Origin: Merdiplasma sp964643295
GTDB lineage: Bacteria; Bacillota; Clostridia; Lachnospirales; Lachnospiraceae
NCBI GenBank assembly: GCA_964643295.1
Contig: CAZXSN010000010.1
Coordinates: 1 to 64,000 of the forward strand
DNA: 64,000 nt
Reading direction: 5' to 3'
In this document: piece after piece, positions 1-8,637 of the stretch
Numbering within the stretch: position 1 is the stretch's first letter
Layout of the letters: each line of letters starts with the position of its first letter
Notes under the pieces: model-generated
Told to the model about the DNA's origin: nothing
Seen by the model: the letters and a program-made list of their open reading frames with translations, nothing else
The model's database searches: none
Program-made: the position numbers and the translations under genes

Positions 1-2
1 GC

Positions 3-530
3 CGCTGGATCGACCTGATGTATGATCCGTTCCAGTCTCCGCAGAACAACTGGGGCACCTATGATGAAGATGATGAGTTCGATATCTTCGAGCTTGGCGA
101 GAACGCGAACGGCGAGCCGATGCTGCAGCATGCTCCTCTGGGAGATGCTTCCCCGGTAGAAGTACGTGAAGCTGAGAACGTTGCCGGACCTCTGGCAGTT
201 CTGGATGAGTATTATGGTGTGTATGTGACCTGCCCGGATGACGCACAGTATCGTCTTGACTGGATCAAGGATATCTATGTTCCGGATATGCACAACGACA
301 ACGTGTATCCGCGCGTATTCATGAGCCAGGAAGACACCGAGCAGATTTCCAACCTGAACGCGGATCTGAACAAGACCATCAATGCTACCAGATCTGACTG
401 GGTGATGAATGGATTTGACGATGCTGACTGGGATCAGTTCCAGTCCGACCTGGAAGCGTACGGCTTAAGCCAGTACCTGGAGATCATGCAGAAGTACTAT
501 GATGCCTACGCAGCCTCTGCTGCAGAATAA
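3..530 (+). CDS. Extracellular solute-binding protein, C-terminal part (truncated by window edge)
   Basis: The reading frame is open from base 3, so the N-terminus, signal peptide and most of the ligand-binding fold lie outside the window. About 175 residues are visible, ending at TAA 528-530. The segment is rich in Asp, Asn, Trp and Tyr, and its last 60 residues (QISNLNADLNKTI, then a Trp-rich helix ending KYYDAYAAS) resemble the C-terminal helices of family 1 sugar or oligosaccharide binding lipoproteins of ABC importers, such as LplA-like proteins of Firmicutes. That assignment is by resemblance only; the ligand cannot be told. Such proteins sit outside the membrane, tethered by lipid, and deliver substrate to two permeases. 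A hairpin follows at 571-607, so it is probably the last gene of its operon. Confidence 0.7.
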   Translation, partial: RWIDLMYDPFQSPQNNWGTYDEDDEFDIFELGENANGEPMLQHAPLGDASPVEVREAENVAGPLAVLDEYYGVYVTCPDDAQYRLDWIKDIYVPDMHNDNVYPRVFMSQEDTEQISNLNADLNKTINATRSDWVMNGFDDADWDQFQSDLEAYGLSQYLEIMQKYYDAYAASAAE

Positions 531-570
531 AGATAAGCGACAGTAAAATTTCTTCCTTGTGGTGAATGAA

Positions 571-607
571 GAGAGGCTGCCTGGAGAACTCTCCCGGCAG
601 CTTCTTG
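571..607 (+). terminator. Probable terminator after the solute-binding protein gene
   Basis: A GC-rich hairpin (GAGGCTGCC near 573-581 pairing with GGCAGCTTC near 596-604) is followed by a short, weak T-rich stretch. It lies 40 bp after the stop at 530. The poor U-tract keeps confidence moderate. Confidence 0.45.
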
Positions 608-642
608 TGTAAAGACCCGTTTCACATCAGGCGGGCAAAAAC

Positions 643-684
643 ACAGGCGGGGGTTTACGGGACAAAGGAAAATCTCCCGCCTGT
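643..684 (+). other. Leader hairpin before the orphan amino-acid binding protein gene
   Basis: ACAGGCGGG (643-651) pairs perfectly with CCCGCCTGT (676-684) across a 24-nt loop, about 40 bp before the ATG at 725. No U-tract follows. It could be a leader structure or part of an attenuator; no known riboswitch class is recognised. Confidence 0.3.
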
Positions 685-724
685 TTGCTTGAGAAACTTA
701 AACTTTGTCAGGGAGGTGTATGTT

Positions 725-1699
725 ATGAGGAAAACGGGACTCAAAGTGATGGGCTGCGCGATTGCCGCATCCCTGGCCCTTTCTTCCGCCTGTTTTGCAA
801 ATATCGCAGAGGGAACTTTTAAAGTCGGGTTCGATTCGGAGTATCCGCCTTACAGCTTCATGGATGAGAACGGAGAATATACAGGATTGGATGTCGATCT
901 GGCGAAGGCGGTTGCCGAGCTGGAAGGCTGGGAATTTATTCCGGCTCCGCTTGTCTGGGATACCCGGGATGATGTGTTAAACTCCGGTGAGATCGACTGC
1001 ATCTGGAGTGCCTACGAAATCAGCGGCCGTGAAGATCTCTACGCCTGGACGGAGCCTTATATGAACAGCGGCATCGTCTTTATGGTAAGAGACGACTCCG
1101 GAATCAATGACATGATTGATCTGGCAGGCAGAGTGGTAGGGGTTCAGTCAGGCAGTTCCGCCCTGGACGCTTTGAGCGAAGGCGGAGAGAAGGCAGAACT
1201 CGGGGCCTCCTTTAAACGGATCTGGCAGTTCACAAACTCCACGAACCTGTTTATGGCTCTGATCAACAGCGATGTGAATGCCATCGTCAACGACCCCGGT
1301 GTGCTGGCTTATTATGTAGGGGATGAACCCGGCTACAGGATTCTTTCTGAACCGCTGAAGGAGGAAGGCTACTGCGGCGTTGCGTTCCGTCCGGAAGATA
1401 CGGAGTCGAGAGACACCGTACAGGCGGCGCTGGAAACACTGGCGGAGAACGGCACGGTCGCAGCGATCGCTCAGAAGTATTACGCTGAGGACATCATCGC
1501 TTTGGAGAATGTCGCACCGGCTCCGGAAGAGGCTTCCACAGAAGGGGAAACCGGCGCAGCTGAGGAAGGGGAAACCGGCGCAGCTGAGGAAGCGGAAACC
1601 GGCGCAGCTGAGGAAGCGGAAACCGCAGCAGCAGAGGAAGAGACCGCGGCAGCAGAGGCGGAGACCGCGGCAGCAGAGGCGGAGACCGCAGCAGAGTAA
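725..1699 (+). CDS. Amino-acid ABC transporter substrate-binding protein, orphan, with acidic repeat tail
   Basis: Encodes 324 residues. ATG 725 is chosen because GGGAGG (711-716) precedes it by 8 bp and a signal peptide starts there (basic n-region, hydrophobic core to about residue 25, likely signal peptidase I cut after CFA). A longer frame back to 566 has neither property. Residues 30-255 are a family 3 periplasmic-binding-protein fold: VGFDSEYPPYSFMDENGEYTG, with the usual ligand-pocket region (SEYPPYSF) and the lobe-crossing IDCIWSAYEISGRE. Residues 267-324 are a Glu/Thr/Ala repeat (ETGAAEE units), clearly repetitive at DNA level. It closely resembles the binding protein at 52507-53373 but has no permease or ATPase beside it. 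It may feed that transporter or one elsewhere. Polar amino acids are the likely ligand, by family only. Confidence 0.85.
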   Translation: MRKTGLKVMGCAIAASLALSSACFANIAEGTFKVGFDSEYPPYSFMDENGEYTGLDVDLAKAVAELEGWEFIPAPLVWDTRDDVLNSGEIDCIWSAYEISGREDLYAWTEPYMNSGIVFMVRDDSGINDMIDLAGRVVGVQSGSSALDALSEGGEKAELGASFKRIWQFTNSTNLFMALINSDVNAIVNDPGVLAYYVGDEPGYRILSEPLKEEGYCGVAFRPEDTESRDTVQAALETLAENGTVAAIAQKYYAEDIIALENVAPAPEEASTEGETGAAEEGETGAAEEAETGAAEEAETAAAEEETAAAEAETAAAEAETAAE

Positions 1700-1750
1700 C
1701 GAAAGAAGGAGCATTCCCGGTTTTCTGAAATATGCCGGGTTTGGCAAAGA

Positions 1751-1795
1751 GGGACTGTCGGGAATCGAAATGTTTTTTCCGGCAGTTCTTTTTTC
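1751..1795 (+). terminator. Rho-independent terminator after the orphan binding protein gene
   Basis: GGGACTGTCGG (1751-1761) pairs with CCGGCAGTTCT (1779-1789) with a few G-U pairs, and runs straight into TTTTTT at 1790-1795. Confidence 0.65.
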
Positions 1796-1966
1796 AGGCC
1801 CTAAAAATCGCTGTCTGATGGCTTTTTAAACGCAAAGTGCGGACAAGGGAAGGATTTTGCCAATGGCTTCCTGACAAAGCGGAGCCTTAAGGGATTTTCG
1901 GACGGGAAACTTACGCTTTGCGGACGTAGGGAAGTAAAAAGCAGAAATGGAGGGAGAAGGACAAAA

Positions 1967-3493
1967 ATGAAATGGAAGAATTTCGCCGGTTTCCTGGTAC
2001 TGTGCCTGATGCTGCTGTCTGGTCTTGTGCCTGGAAACGGGAAGGTTTACGCGGATGAGGACGCGGCTGTCTCCACCGAAGAATCGGAGGTCAGTTTTTC
2101 GGAGCTTTCGGCTAACGATCAGGAGAAAGCCTATCAGTATCAGACGTTTTTCCTTCCCGCGCTGGACTGGTTCAGCCAGCCTTATGTGGGGGATCCCATG
2201 CCTTATTATGAGGACGGCGTTTATTACATATACTATCTGAAAGAGGGCGGCGATTCATTCTGCCATTCCCTCTATCTGGCGACCACGGAGGACTTTGTGA
2301 CCTATACCGAGTATGATGACCCGATTCTGTCCGCCACGGAGAGTGAGGATGCGCAGGACGCCTGGATTGGAACCGGCTCGGTCGTGAAAGTCGGGGACCT
2401 TTATTACCTCTTTTACACGGGGCATGCGGGTTCCGATATCCCGGAATACAAAGAAAAGATCATGGTGGCGGTGGGCGACAGCCCTTTGTCGTTTGAAAAG
2501 AGGGAGGGCTGGGAGATCACACCGCCTGATGAGCTGGGACAGAAGAATGATTTCCGTGATCCGCAGGGTTATTATGATGAGGAGACCGGAATGATCACCC
2601 TGACGGTCACAGCCGCGCAGGACGGTGTGGCCCGGATTCTGAAATACACGCTCGGCGCTGAGCTTGAATCTCCTGTGTACGACGGCATTATCTTTACCGA
2701 TCCGACCGGAGATTTCTGGAACCTGGAATGCAGCGACACGTTTAAGATCGGGGATACCTGGTATCTGACCTATTCAGGTCAGGATGATACGCTGTGGTAT
2801 GCTTCTTCCGATACGCCCTATGGTCCCTACGGGGATGCCGTGCGCCTGGACGGGAAGCTCTTCTACGCCGCCAAACATGTGGAAGCGGACGGAAACGCCT
2901 ACATGGTCGGCTGGGCGAGAAGATCCGATTCGCCTTCTTCCCAGCAGGTAAATGCCTGGGCCGGCAACCTGGCCGTGCAGAAACTGGTTCAGAGGGAGGA
3001 TACCTCTCTTGCGCTGGCTCCGGTAGAGGCAGTCGTGGAGAGTTTTTCCGTGCCCTGCGAGGAGGCCGCCCAGGAAGCGGATCTGTCCGCGGGTGAAGGG
3101 GAGCTGGCTCTCTGTGAGGATGCCTTCCTATGCGAAGAGAGATTTTTAGTTACCGGAGAGTTTCAGTTTGCCGGAGAGGGTTCATTTGGCCTGCGCTTTG
3201 ACTACAACGGAGAGGAAGGAAAGAATAAACGCATCTCCATTTCGCCGTCGGAAGGGAAGCTTCAGCTGCAGTTTAACGACGGAGAGATGCTGATTACGGA
3301 AACCGCGGCGGAACTGAATGCCGGGCAGACGTATTCCTTCAGTTACATTCAGGAAGGCTCCGTGGGAATTTTCACCATCGACGATGTGGCGGCGCTCACC
3401 GTGCGCATTTACGGGGCCACCGGAAAAGGTGTTTCGCTGTTCGCGGAAAACAATGAGGTTACGTTTACTTCCCTGCAGCAGTTTACCCGTTAA
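1967..3493 (+). CDS. Secreted glycoside hydrolase family 32 protein (fructan or sucrose hydrolase)
   Basis: A 508-residue exported protein: residues 1-29 are a signal peptide ending before ADEDAAV. The five-bladed propeller follows. Three GH32 landmarks are in order: GDP at 75-77 (Asp76, candidate nucleophile, in the place of the NDPNG block), FRDPQ at 196-200 (Asp198, the RDP block) and LECSD at 253-257 (Glu254, acid/base, the EC block). WAGNLAVQKL near 325-335 matches the end of the propeller, and residues 380-508 look like the C-terminal beta-sandwich. Family members cleave beta-fructosides such as inulin, levan or sucrose; the substrate here is not readable, and the NDPNG block is divergent. 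AGGGAGAAGG just upstream is the ribosome site. It is apparently monocistronic, with a terminator at 3526. Confidence 0.8.
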   Translation: MKWKNFAGFLVLCLMLLSGLVPGNGKVYADEDAAVSTEESEVSFSELSANDQEKAYQYQTFFLPALDWFSQPYVGDPMPYYEDGVYYIYYLKEGGDSFCHSLYLATTEDFVTYTEYDDPILSATESEDAQDAWIGTGSVVKVGDLYYLFYTGHAGSDIPEYKEKIMVAVGDSPLSFEKREGWEITPPDELGQKNDFRDPQGYYDEETGMITLTVTAAQDGVARILKYTLGAELESPVYDGIIFTDPTGDFWNLECSDTFKIGDTWYLTYSGQDDTLWYASSDTPYGPYGDAVRLDGKLFYAAKHVEADGNAYMVGWARRSDSPSSQQVNAWAGNLAVQKLVQREDTSLALAPVEAVVESFSVPCEEAAQEADLSAGEGELALCEDAFLCEERFLVTGEFQFAGEGSFGLRFDYNGEEGKNKRISISPSEGKLQLQFNDGEMLITETAAELNAGQTYSFSYIQEGSVGIFTIDDVAALTVRIYGATGKGVSLFAENNEVTFTSLQQFTR

Positions 3494-3525
3494 CAAAGCC
3501 CATTTTTACTCATCCTTTTCTTTAG

Positions 3526-3565
3526 CAGACCGGTTGGGGTGTTCCCTGACCGGTCTGTGCATTTT
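3526..3565 (+). terminator. Terminator after the GH32 gene
   Basis: CAGACCGGT (3526-3534) and ACCGGTCTG (3549-3557) form a perfect 9-bp stem with a 14-nt loop, followed by TGCATTTTA. The U-tract is short. Confidence 0.55.
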
Positions 3566-3658
3566 AAGGAAAGCTCCTTTGACAGATCCAACTCGGGAAT
3601 GGCAGGCATTCCGGCAAGAGAAACTGAACACATGTTCCCAAAAAGTTTACTTTCGCAT

Positions 3659-3687
3659 TTGACACCCGGGGTAAATGCATGTATGAT
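3659..3687 (+). promoter_or_regulatory. Sigma-A promoter with a ~230-nt leader
   Basis: TTGACA (3659-3664), 17-bp spacer, TATGAT (3682-3687). The next gene starts only at 3923, leaving a leader of roughly 230 nt. I see small hairpins but no recognised riboswitch in it; the rest of the 3494-3922 gap holds only the GH32 terminator. Confidence 0.7.
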
Positions 3688-3922
3688 AGCAGACGGAAAT
3701 TCCCGGCAGGGGCAGGATGTTTCCTGAGAGGATCAGGGGGATCTGGCTGTCTGAGGGGATGCTTACAGTTGGCAGGCTGCCTGATAAACGGGATATAAGT
3801 TCCGGCGGCAGACGTTTATAACTCCTGTGAAAAACTGTTCGGAAAAACCTGGTCATAAGGAAAACGGGGACAGGCCAGCTTAATCCGGGTCGAATACCCT
3901 TAAGGAACTGGAGGAACAGAGA

Positions 3923-4669
3923 ATGTCGGAAGAATACAGAAGTCCGGAATCCTACTCGACAAAAGAAAAATGGGCCATGATGAACGGCAGTCAGAGAGTG
4001 CAGTTTATCTGGGATTATTATAAATTCCCCATTCTGATCGGAAGTATCGTGCTCATTCTGCTTGTGTACGGCATTTTCCGGGCAGTCACGCACAAGGATC
4101 CTGTGCTTTTTTCCGCTTATGTCAATGTTTTCGCGAATGACAGCTTTACCGAGCAGATCACGGACGGCTTTGTGGAGGAGCTGGGGGAGAATCCCTCCCA
4201 AAAGGAGGTAGTCCTTTATACGAACTGGCTGTTGTCGGACGATCCGGAAATGGATGCGTCGTCCGTTCAGTATGAGTATGCTATGCGGGTGAGAGCGCTG
4301 GCCACCATCGAGGCCAAAGAGCTCGATGTCGCGCTGATGGATCAGGATGGGTTTGATTTCTTCGCAAAGAATGGATATCTGATGAACATCGATGAGCTGC
4401 TGGCAGATAAGGATCCCGCGCTGCGGGAAAGACTAAAGCCTTTCATGGTCAGCAATACGGAGGTTCTCTCCGATAACATGGAAGACGTGGTCGCCGACCC
4501 TTCTGTGGAGTATGTTTCCGAAACCACCGAATATCCCATGGCACTGGACCTTTCCTTTTCCAGCGCCGCGCAGGATACAGGGTATCAGGGAACCATCTAT
4601 GTGGGCATTGTCGGGAATTCGCCCCGCATGGATACCGCCGTCGAGTATCTCCGCTATCTCTTCCCCTGA
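3923..4669 (+). CDS. Conserved-looking membrane-anchored protein of unknown function
   Basis: A 248-residue protein not recognised as a named family. Residues 1-33 are polar, with a Trp/Tyr-rich patch before one clear transmembrane helix at about 35-55 (FPILIGSIVLILLVYGIF). The remaining 190 residues are acidic and probably extracytoplasmic, with YTNWLL, LATIEAKELDVALMD and a final EYLRYLFP. The DVALMDQDGFDFFA stretch vaguely recalls binding-protein lobes that carry an Asp-rich loop, but this is not enough for a call. GGAGGAACAGAG precedes the ATG at good distance. The long leader hints at post-transcriptional control. Confidence 0.6.
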   Translation: MSEEYRSPESYSTKEKWAMMNGSQRVQFIWDYYKFPILIGSIVLILLVYGIFRAVTHKDPVLFSAYVNVFANDSFTEQITDGFVEELGENPSQKEVVLYTNWLLSDDPEMDASSVQYEYAMRVRALATIEAKELDVALMDQDGFDFFAKNGYLMNIDELLADKDPALRERLKPFMVSNTEVLSDNMEDVVADPSVEYVSETTEYPMALDLSFSSAAQDTGYQGTIYVGIVGNSPRMDTAVEYLRYLFP

Positions 4670-4797
4670 AAGAACGGTCGTTCCTGCCAGAAAGCTTAAG
4701 GCCGGGTCTCTTTCAGACTTTTCAGACAGACAGATCCTTCTGCCTGTTCGCCGTAAAACTGAACGCTGTCTGCAAAGCGGGCAGGGAAGGAAAGCGC

Positions 4798-6306
4798 TTA
4801 CCAGTAACTTACCACCGGATAACCGATATCGACGGTGTGATAGATCTGCTCGGCGGCCCAGGTGGGCAGATTGATGCAGCCGTGAGAACCGTCGGTTTTA
4901 TAGATGTCGCCGCCAAAAGAGGAGCGCCAGTTGGCGTCATGCAGGCCGATTCCCCCGTTGTAGGGCATCCAGTAGGTCACGGGAGATTCATAGCCGGGAC
5001 CTCTCAGCACGGCGGGGGACTGTTTGTAGTAGATGCTGTAGATGCCGCCCGGTGTCTCCCGGTCGGTTCCCATCGTACCGCTTACGCAGTCGCACTCCAG
5101 AAGTTTTTCCCCGTCCTTGTAAAGAAAGACTTTCTGATTGCTCAGATCCACTTCTACGTAGCTGTCGCCGACTTCATCGCTGTCAAAGGAGAGCCCCTTA
5201 TGGCTCCAGACGGGGGAGATGGCCCACGTGCAGGCATGCACCGCTTCTTCCTTTAACTTCTCGGCTGTTTTCTCCACGTCCAGCTTCCAGCCAAAATTTC
5301 CCTGATAGAGAGTAATCGTCTCACCATAGCTGGTGCGAAAATTTCTGGGATTTCCCTGGGTATCGTACTTTTCCGCCAGAGTCTGCGCGAAGTCGGTAAA
5401 GACCGCATCGTCTACGGTCATCTGGTGGTCTTCTTCGGTGACATGCAAGGCAAGATCGGCGGCGGTCAGGGTTTCCGTTTTCTTCCCGAATCGCAGAATC
5501 AGGCGGAGATTTTCATAGGGACCGTCCGGCGCATAGGGGTTGACAAGATCCGTATCGGCAGTCGACTGCGCACTGATCATGGTCTTTGCAAGATGCCATT
5601 TCTGGGTGCCCCTGCCGGAAAAAGGTTCCAGAGATAGAGGGGCGCCGTTGTGCAGAGCGGTGCTTTTTAACGTCAGGCAGTATCCGTAGGCGGAGCGAAT
5701 ATAAAAATACCCGTCACCGGCATCCTGCAGAAACCAGGTCTGGTCTGCCGCAGGGCGGGAAATGGACGGATCCGGTTCTTTCAGACAGACGAAAATGTCT
5801 TCGTCTTCCTTTTCTTCTTCCTGCGCATCATCATCTTCCTCCTTATCATCGGAACTTCTGCGTACGATGACGGAGATTTTTCCGTCTGCATTTGTATCCT
5901 CATCAGGCAGGGCAGCACTTTCCGGTCCCATCTCTTCGTTTGTGACCGGAATCTGCAGGGGTTCACCGTCTTTCGCCACAGCCGTGAGAATGCCGCCTGA
6001 GTGCAGAGCGCTGATTCGCCAGGAGGAATCAGAGAGCTCCTCCAGATAAAATTTCTGCTGGTTGACGTTTAACGGGCGAAACATCTGGAGTGTCTGCTCA
6101 GGAAGCGTCTGCTTTGTGCAGGAGCGGACATCCAGCACAAACCCGTCATCCAGGAGGGAGGAAATTTCATAGATTCCCTGCACGGCTTTTTGGGAGTTAA
6201 TCTTGGTGTCCGCCTTTTCGCCGGTACCCTGTGCGGAGCAGCTGCCGGATCCGGGTAAGGATAAAAGAATAGACAGCAACAGGATGAAAAGAACATGAGT
6301 GCGCAT
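4798..6306 (-). CDS. L,D-transpeptidase with lectin-like and peptidoglycan-binding domains
   Basis: A 502-residue exported protein on the minus strand. Residues 1-25 form a signal peptide; GSGSC is at best a weak lipobox. About 45-250 resembles a ricin-type beta-trefoil (repeated LDVRS, QxFxLE and W motifs), interrupted by an acidic insert (DKEEDDDAQEEEKEDED). About 265-375 matches the PG_binding_4 domain found before YkuD domains (NLRLILRFGKKTETL). Residues 385-502 are the YkuD catalytic domain with IGLHDANW and SHGCIN, giving His475 and nucleophile Cys477 at SHGC. The family makes 3-3 cross-links in peptidoglycan or attaches proteins to it, outside the membrane. AAGGGA precedes the ATG. The lectin part may bind wall polysaccharide; that is inference. 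Confidence 0.88.
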   Translation of the reverse strand: MRTHVLFILLLSILLSLPGSGSCSAQGTGEKADTKINSQKAVQGIYEISSLLDDGFVLDVRSCTKQTLPEQTLQMFRPLNVNQQKFYLEELSDSSWRISALHSGGILTAVAKDGEPLQIPVTNEEMGPESAALPDEDTNADGKISVIVRRSSDDKEEDDDAQEEEKEDEDIFVCLKEPDPSISRPAADQTWFLQDAGDGYFYIRSAYGYCLTLKSTALHNGAPLSLEPFSGRGTQKWHLAKTMISAQSTADTDLVNPYAPDGPYENLRLILRFGKKTETLTAADLALHVTEEDHQMTVDDAVFTDFAQTLAEKYDTQGNPRNFRTSYGETITLYQGNFGWKLDVEKTAEKLKEEAVHACTWAISPVWSHKGLSFDSDEVGDSYVEVDLSNQKVFLYKDGEKLLECDCVSGTMGTDRETPGGIYSIYYKQSPAVLRGPGYESPVTYWMPYNGGIGLHDANWRSSFGGDIYKTDGSHGCINLPTWAAEQIYHTVDIGYPVVSYW

Positions 6307-6362
6307 TTTTGTTTCCCTTAAGAGTAAAGAAATTGTAGAGGATCTGCGGTAAACTTTGCCTT

Positions 6363-6391
6363 ATTATAAGCAGGGGGATCCGCAAAATCAA
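6363..6391 (-). promoter_or_regulatory. Promoter of the L,D-transpeptidase gene
   Basis: Read on the minus strand: TTGATT (6391-6386), 17-bp spacer, consensus TATAAT (6368-6363), about 60 bp before the ATG at 6306. Confidence 0.65.
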
Positions 6392-6527
6392 TAGAGAAAA
6401 TCTTAAGAATCCGTTGTCTAACAAACCAGGCGAAAATCCGGTCCCGTAAAATGCCCTGCCTGGTGCTTCCTCTTTGTGTTTTCCCGGCACTTCCCGGCAT
6501 TATTTCCCCGGTTTTCCGGCGCGGCGA

Positions 6528-6556
6528 TTGAAAGCGGGACCTGTCTGTGCTATAGT
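6528..6556 (+). promoter_or_regulatory. Promoter of the rloA-rloB pair
   Basis: TTGAAA (6528-6533), 17-bp spacer, TATAGT (6551-6556), then AGGAGG 25 bp downstream and the ATG at 6588. Confidence 0.65.
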
Positions 6557-6587
6557 GAGTGGGGAATCATTCCCAGGAGGTGGCTGT

Positions 6588-7841
6588 ATGCTCATCGAAT
6601 TTACTTTCTCGAACTTTCGCTCCTACCGGCAGGAAGGGACGATTGATTTCCTGGCAAAGCCAATACGCGAACAGGAATCCACGCTGATTCCGGCCTCTCA
6701 TGGAGATCTCCTTCCGGTATGCGCTATTTACGGACCAAACGGGGGAGGAAAAAGCAGTGTACTTTTGGCGCTTGCCGCTTTGCGGGATCTTGTGCTGGCG
6801 CCGCTTCTGGAGACAGAGTCTGGAAAAAACAGGCTGGAAAAATTAAGCGGGGTTTCCTTTGATGAGCTGCGGGAGGGGATTCCCTCTCAGAGGAAAGGTC
6901 CGGTTTCCTATCAGTGGAAGAAGGAAGATAAGGATCTTCCGACGGAATTTCGCATCGTGTTTCTTGTGAAGGAGAAGAAATACCGCTATGAGCTGGCCGT
7001 CAAGGAAGGCTCTGTCGTGGAAGAGCACCTTTGTCTGGAGGATCAAACGTCAGGAAATTTCATAAGCGTTTTTGACAAAGCGGCGGGAGAAATCAGGGTT
7101 TGCAAAGAATTCTTAAAGGGAAACATAAGTAAGCGGCCTGAGGGGCTGCCGCTGCTTTCGCATCTTTTCCTGTCTCAGGATGATGTGACTGCGGAGGATG
7201 CGGTCTCCTTTTTTCTGCAGGTAAGATCCAATCTTGACGGTCTTTCGGATAATCCCGCAGCCGTCATGAAGACGGTAATGAAACAGAAGAGGAAGTTTTT
7301 GCAGGTGCTTAGCAGTCTGGGGATAGAGCTGGAAGATATCCGTCCGGGATATGACACCTTTGGAAATCTGTCTGGGATTTATGTCAGGCATCCGGGAGCG
7401 GACGGGGAACTTTCCCTTGAGGAGGAATCCACCGGTACGAGGAAGCTTATCTTTCTTGTGCCCGAGATATTAGAAGGGCTGGAGCGCGGCGATCTTTTCT
7501 TGATCGATGACCTGGATTCGACTCTTCATCCGGCCCTGCTTTGTGCTTTGCTGCGGCTTTTTACGGACCGGACCTTAAATCCAAAGGGAGCGCAGCTTTT
7601 GTTCACCTCCCATGATCTGACCGCGATGAGTCCGGAGGTACTGCGCCGGGATGAGATCTGGTTTTCGGATCTTAACAAAGAACGGGAATCGGTCCTCTAC
7701 TCGCTGGCGCAGTTTCAGCAGGAGGACAGGAAGACGCCAGGAAAAAAAGAGCGCCGCAGCGAACAGTATCTGCAGGGAAGGTACGGAGCGGATCCGTATG
7801 TGAAACCGCTTGTCAACTGGGAGGCGGTTTCTTTCCCTTAG
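6588..7841 (+). CDS. rloA: RloA / AbiLi-type ATPase of a two-gene defence system
   Basis: A 417-residue protein beginning at ATG 6588 behind AGGAGG. It starts in the way of the AAA_15/AAA_21 family, MLIEFTFSNFRSY, where the protein recognises its own ATP through an SMC/ABC-like head. Walker A is GPNGGGKSS at 49-57, the signature-like block is ESTGTRKL, and Walker B is LFLIDDLDSTLHP. The C-terminus YLQGRYGADP is typical of RloA/AbiLi proteins. Together with the TOPRIM-like partner that follows, this is an RloAB/AbiL-type anti-phage abortive infection module. In most relatives the Walker B end is DELD; here it is DDLD, so the catalytic Glu is replaced by Asp. Whether it still hydrolyses ATP is uncertain. 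It lies between cell-wall and sigma-factor genes, next to a dead methyltransferase. Confidence 0.85.
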   Translation: MLIEFTFSNFRSYRQEGTIDFLAKPIREQESTLIPASHGDLLPVCAIYGPNGGGKSSVLLALAALRDLVLAPLLETESGKNRLEKLSGVSFDELREGIPSQRKGPVSYQWKKEDKDLPTEFRIVFLVKEKKYRYELAVKEGSVVEEHLCLEDQTSGNFISVFDKAAGEIRVCKEFLKGNISKRPEGLPLLSHLFLSQDDVTAEDAVSFFLQVRSNLDGLSDNPAAVMKTVMKQKRKFLQVLSSLGIELEDIRPGYDTFGNLSGIYVRHPGADGELSLEEESTGTRKLIFLVPEILEGLERGDLFLIDDLDSTLHPALLCALLRLFTDRTLNPKGAQLLFTSHDLTAMSPEVLRRDEIWFSDLNKERESVLYSLAQFQQEDRKTPGKKERRSEQYLQGRYGADPYVKPLVNWEAVSFP

Positions 7842-7936
7842 GGCAGCCTCTGCCCGGGACTTCTGACGTTTCTGCGGAAAACCGGGAACGCGTAAGGTGC
7901 GGGACGGATGTTCGCAGGCTCCTTCCGCCCTATACA

Positions 7937-8542
7937 TTGATTGTCTGTGAGGGGACGAGAACGGAGCCGTTGTATTTAAGCGGATTCGCGCAGGAGATCA
8001 ACAGCCGATACTGGACGATTACCGGGAGGGACCACATCGCGGTGTACGGGGCAGGAAAGAATACCGCAGGACTGCTGCGTTTCGTGGACCGGATGGCGCA
8101 GAGGGAATGGAGCGGTTTTGATCATTTCTGGCTGGTCTATGACAAGGACGATTTTCCCCGGGACCAGTTTGACAATACGCAGTTTTCCGCCGAGGGCAGA
8201 GCGGGGAGCAAAATCCGTGTGGCCTGGTCGAATGAGTGCATCGAGTTATGGTTTCTGCTGCATTTCCAGGATTACGAGGCGGACAATGGAAGGAAGCAGT
8301 ACGCGAAACTGCTGCGAAACTACTTTGATTATAAGAAGTCAAGGAAAGATCTGTATGAGATTCTGAAACAGAAAGGCTCCCTGGAGGCAGCGATTCGCAG
8401 GGCAAAAAGACTGCTGCTTTTGCATCAGGAGCGCGGGATAAAAAGTCCCTCAGCCATGGTTCCCGCCACAAGAATGCATGAACTGGTCGAAGAACTGATC
8501 AGGTATCTGCCCGATGACTTCGCGGCAGATCCGCATTCGTAA
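7937..8542 (+). CDS. rloB: RloB / AbiLii-like TOPRIM-type effector, start codon doubtful
   Basis: The protein runs IVCEGTRTEPLYLSGF, the RloB hallmark (VCEGxxTEP.Y, a TOPRIM-like metal site), then WLVYDKDDFPRDQF and an SNECIELWFLLHFQDY block, both typical of the family, and ends at TAA 8540-8542. The effector is thought to act in abortive infection with RloA. The only standard start in this frame is TTG 7937, directly before the VCEG motif and with no ribosome site. The same frame is open upstream as far as 7676 and codes a family-like basic lead-in (NRERVRCGTDVRRLLPPY) without any ATG, GTG or TTG. So either initiation uses a rare codon or the true start has been lost by mutation. The 95-bp gap after rloA is also long for this pair. 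Confidence 0.75.
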   Translation: MIVCEGTRTEPLYLSGFAQEINSRYWTITGRDHIAVYGAGKNTAGLLRFVDRMAQREWSGFDHFWLVYDKDDFPRDQFDNTQFSAEGRAGSKIRVAWSNECIELWFLLHFQDYEADNGRKQYAKLLRNYFDYKKSRKDLYEILKQKGSLEAAIRRAKRLLLLHQERGIKSPSAMVPATRMHELVEELIRYLPDDFAADPHS

Positions 8543-8637
8543 CAGACTGCTTTGCCCTTGCTGGAGAAAAAGGCGGCTTGTGTCCTTAACTGCCGCAGGC
8601 TTTTAAGTCAGAGTTTCCCTGCATTTCCTGGATTTCC

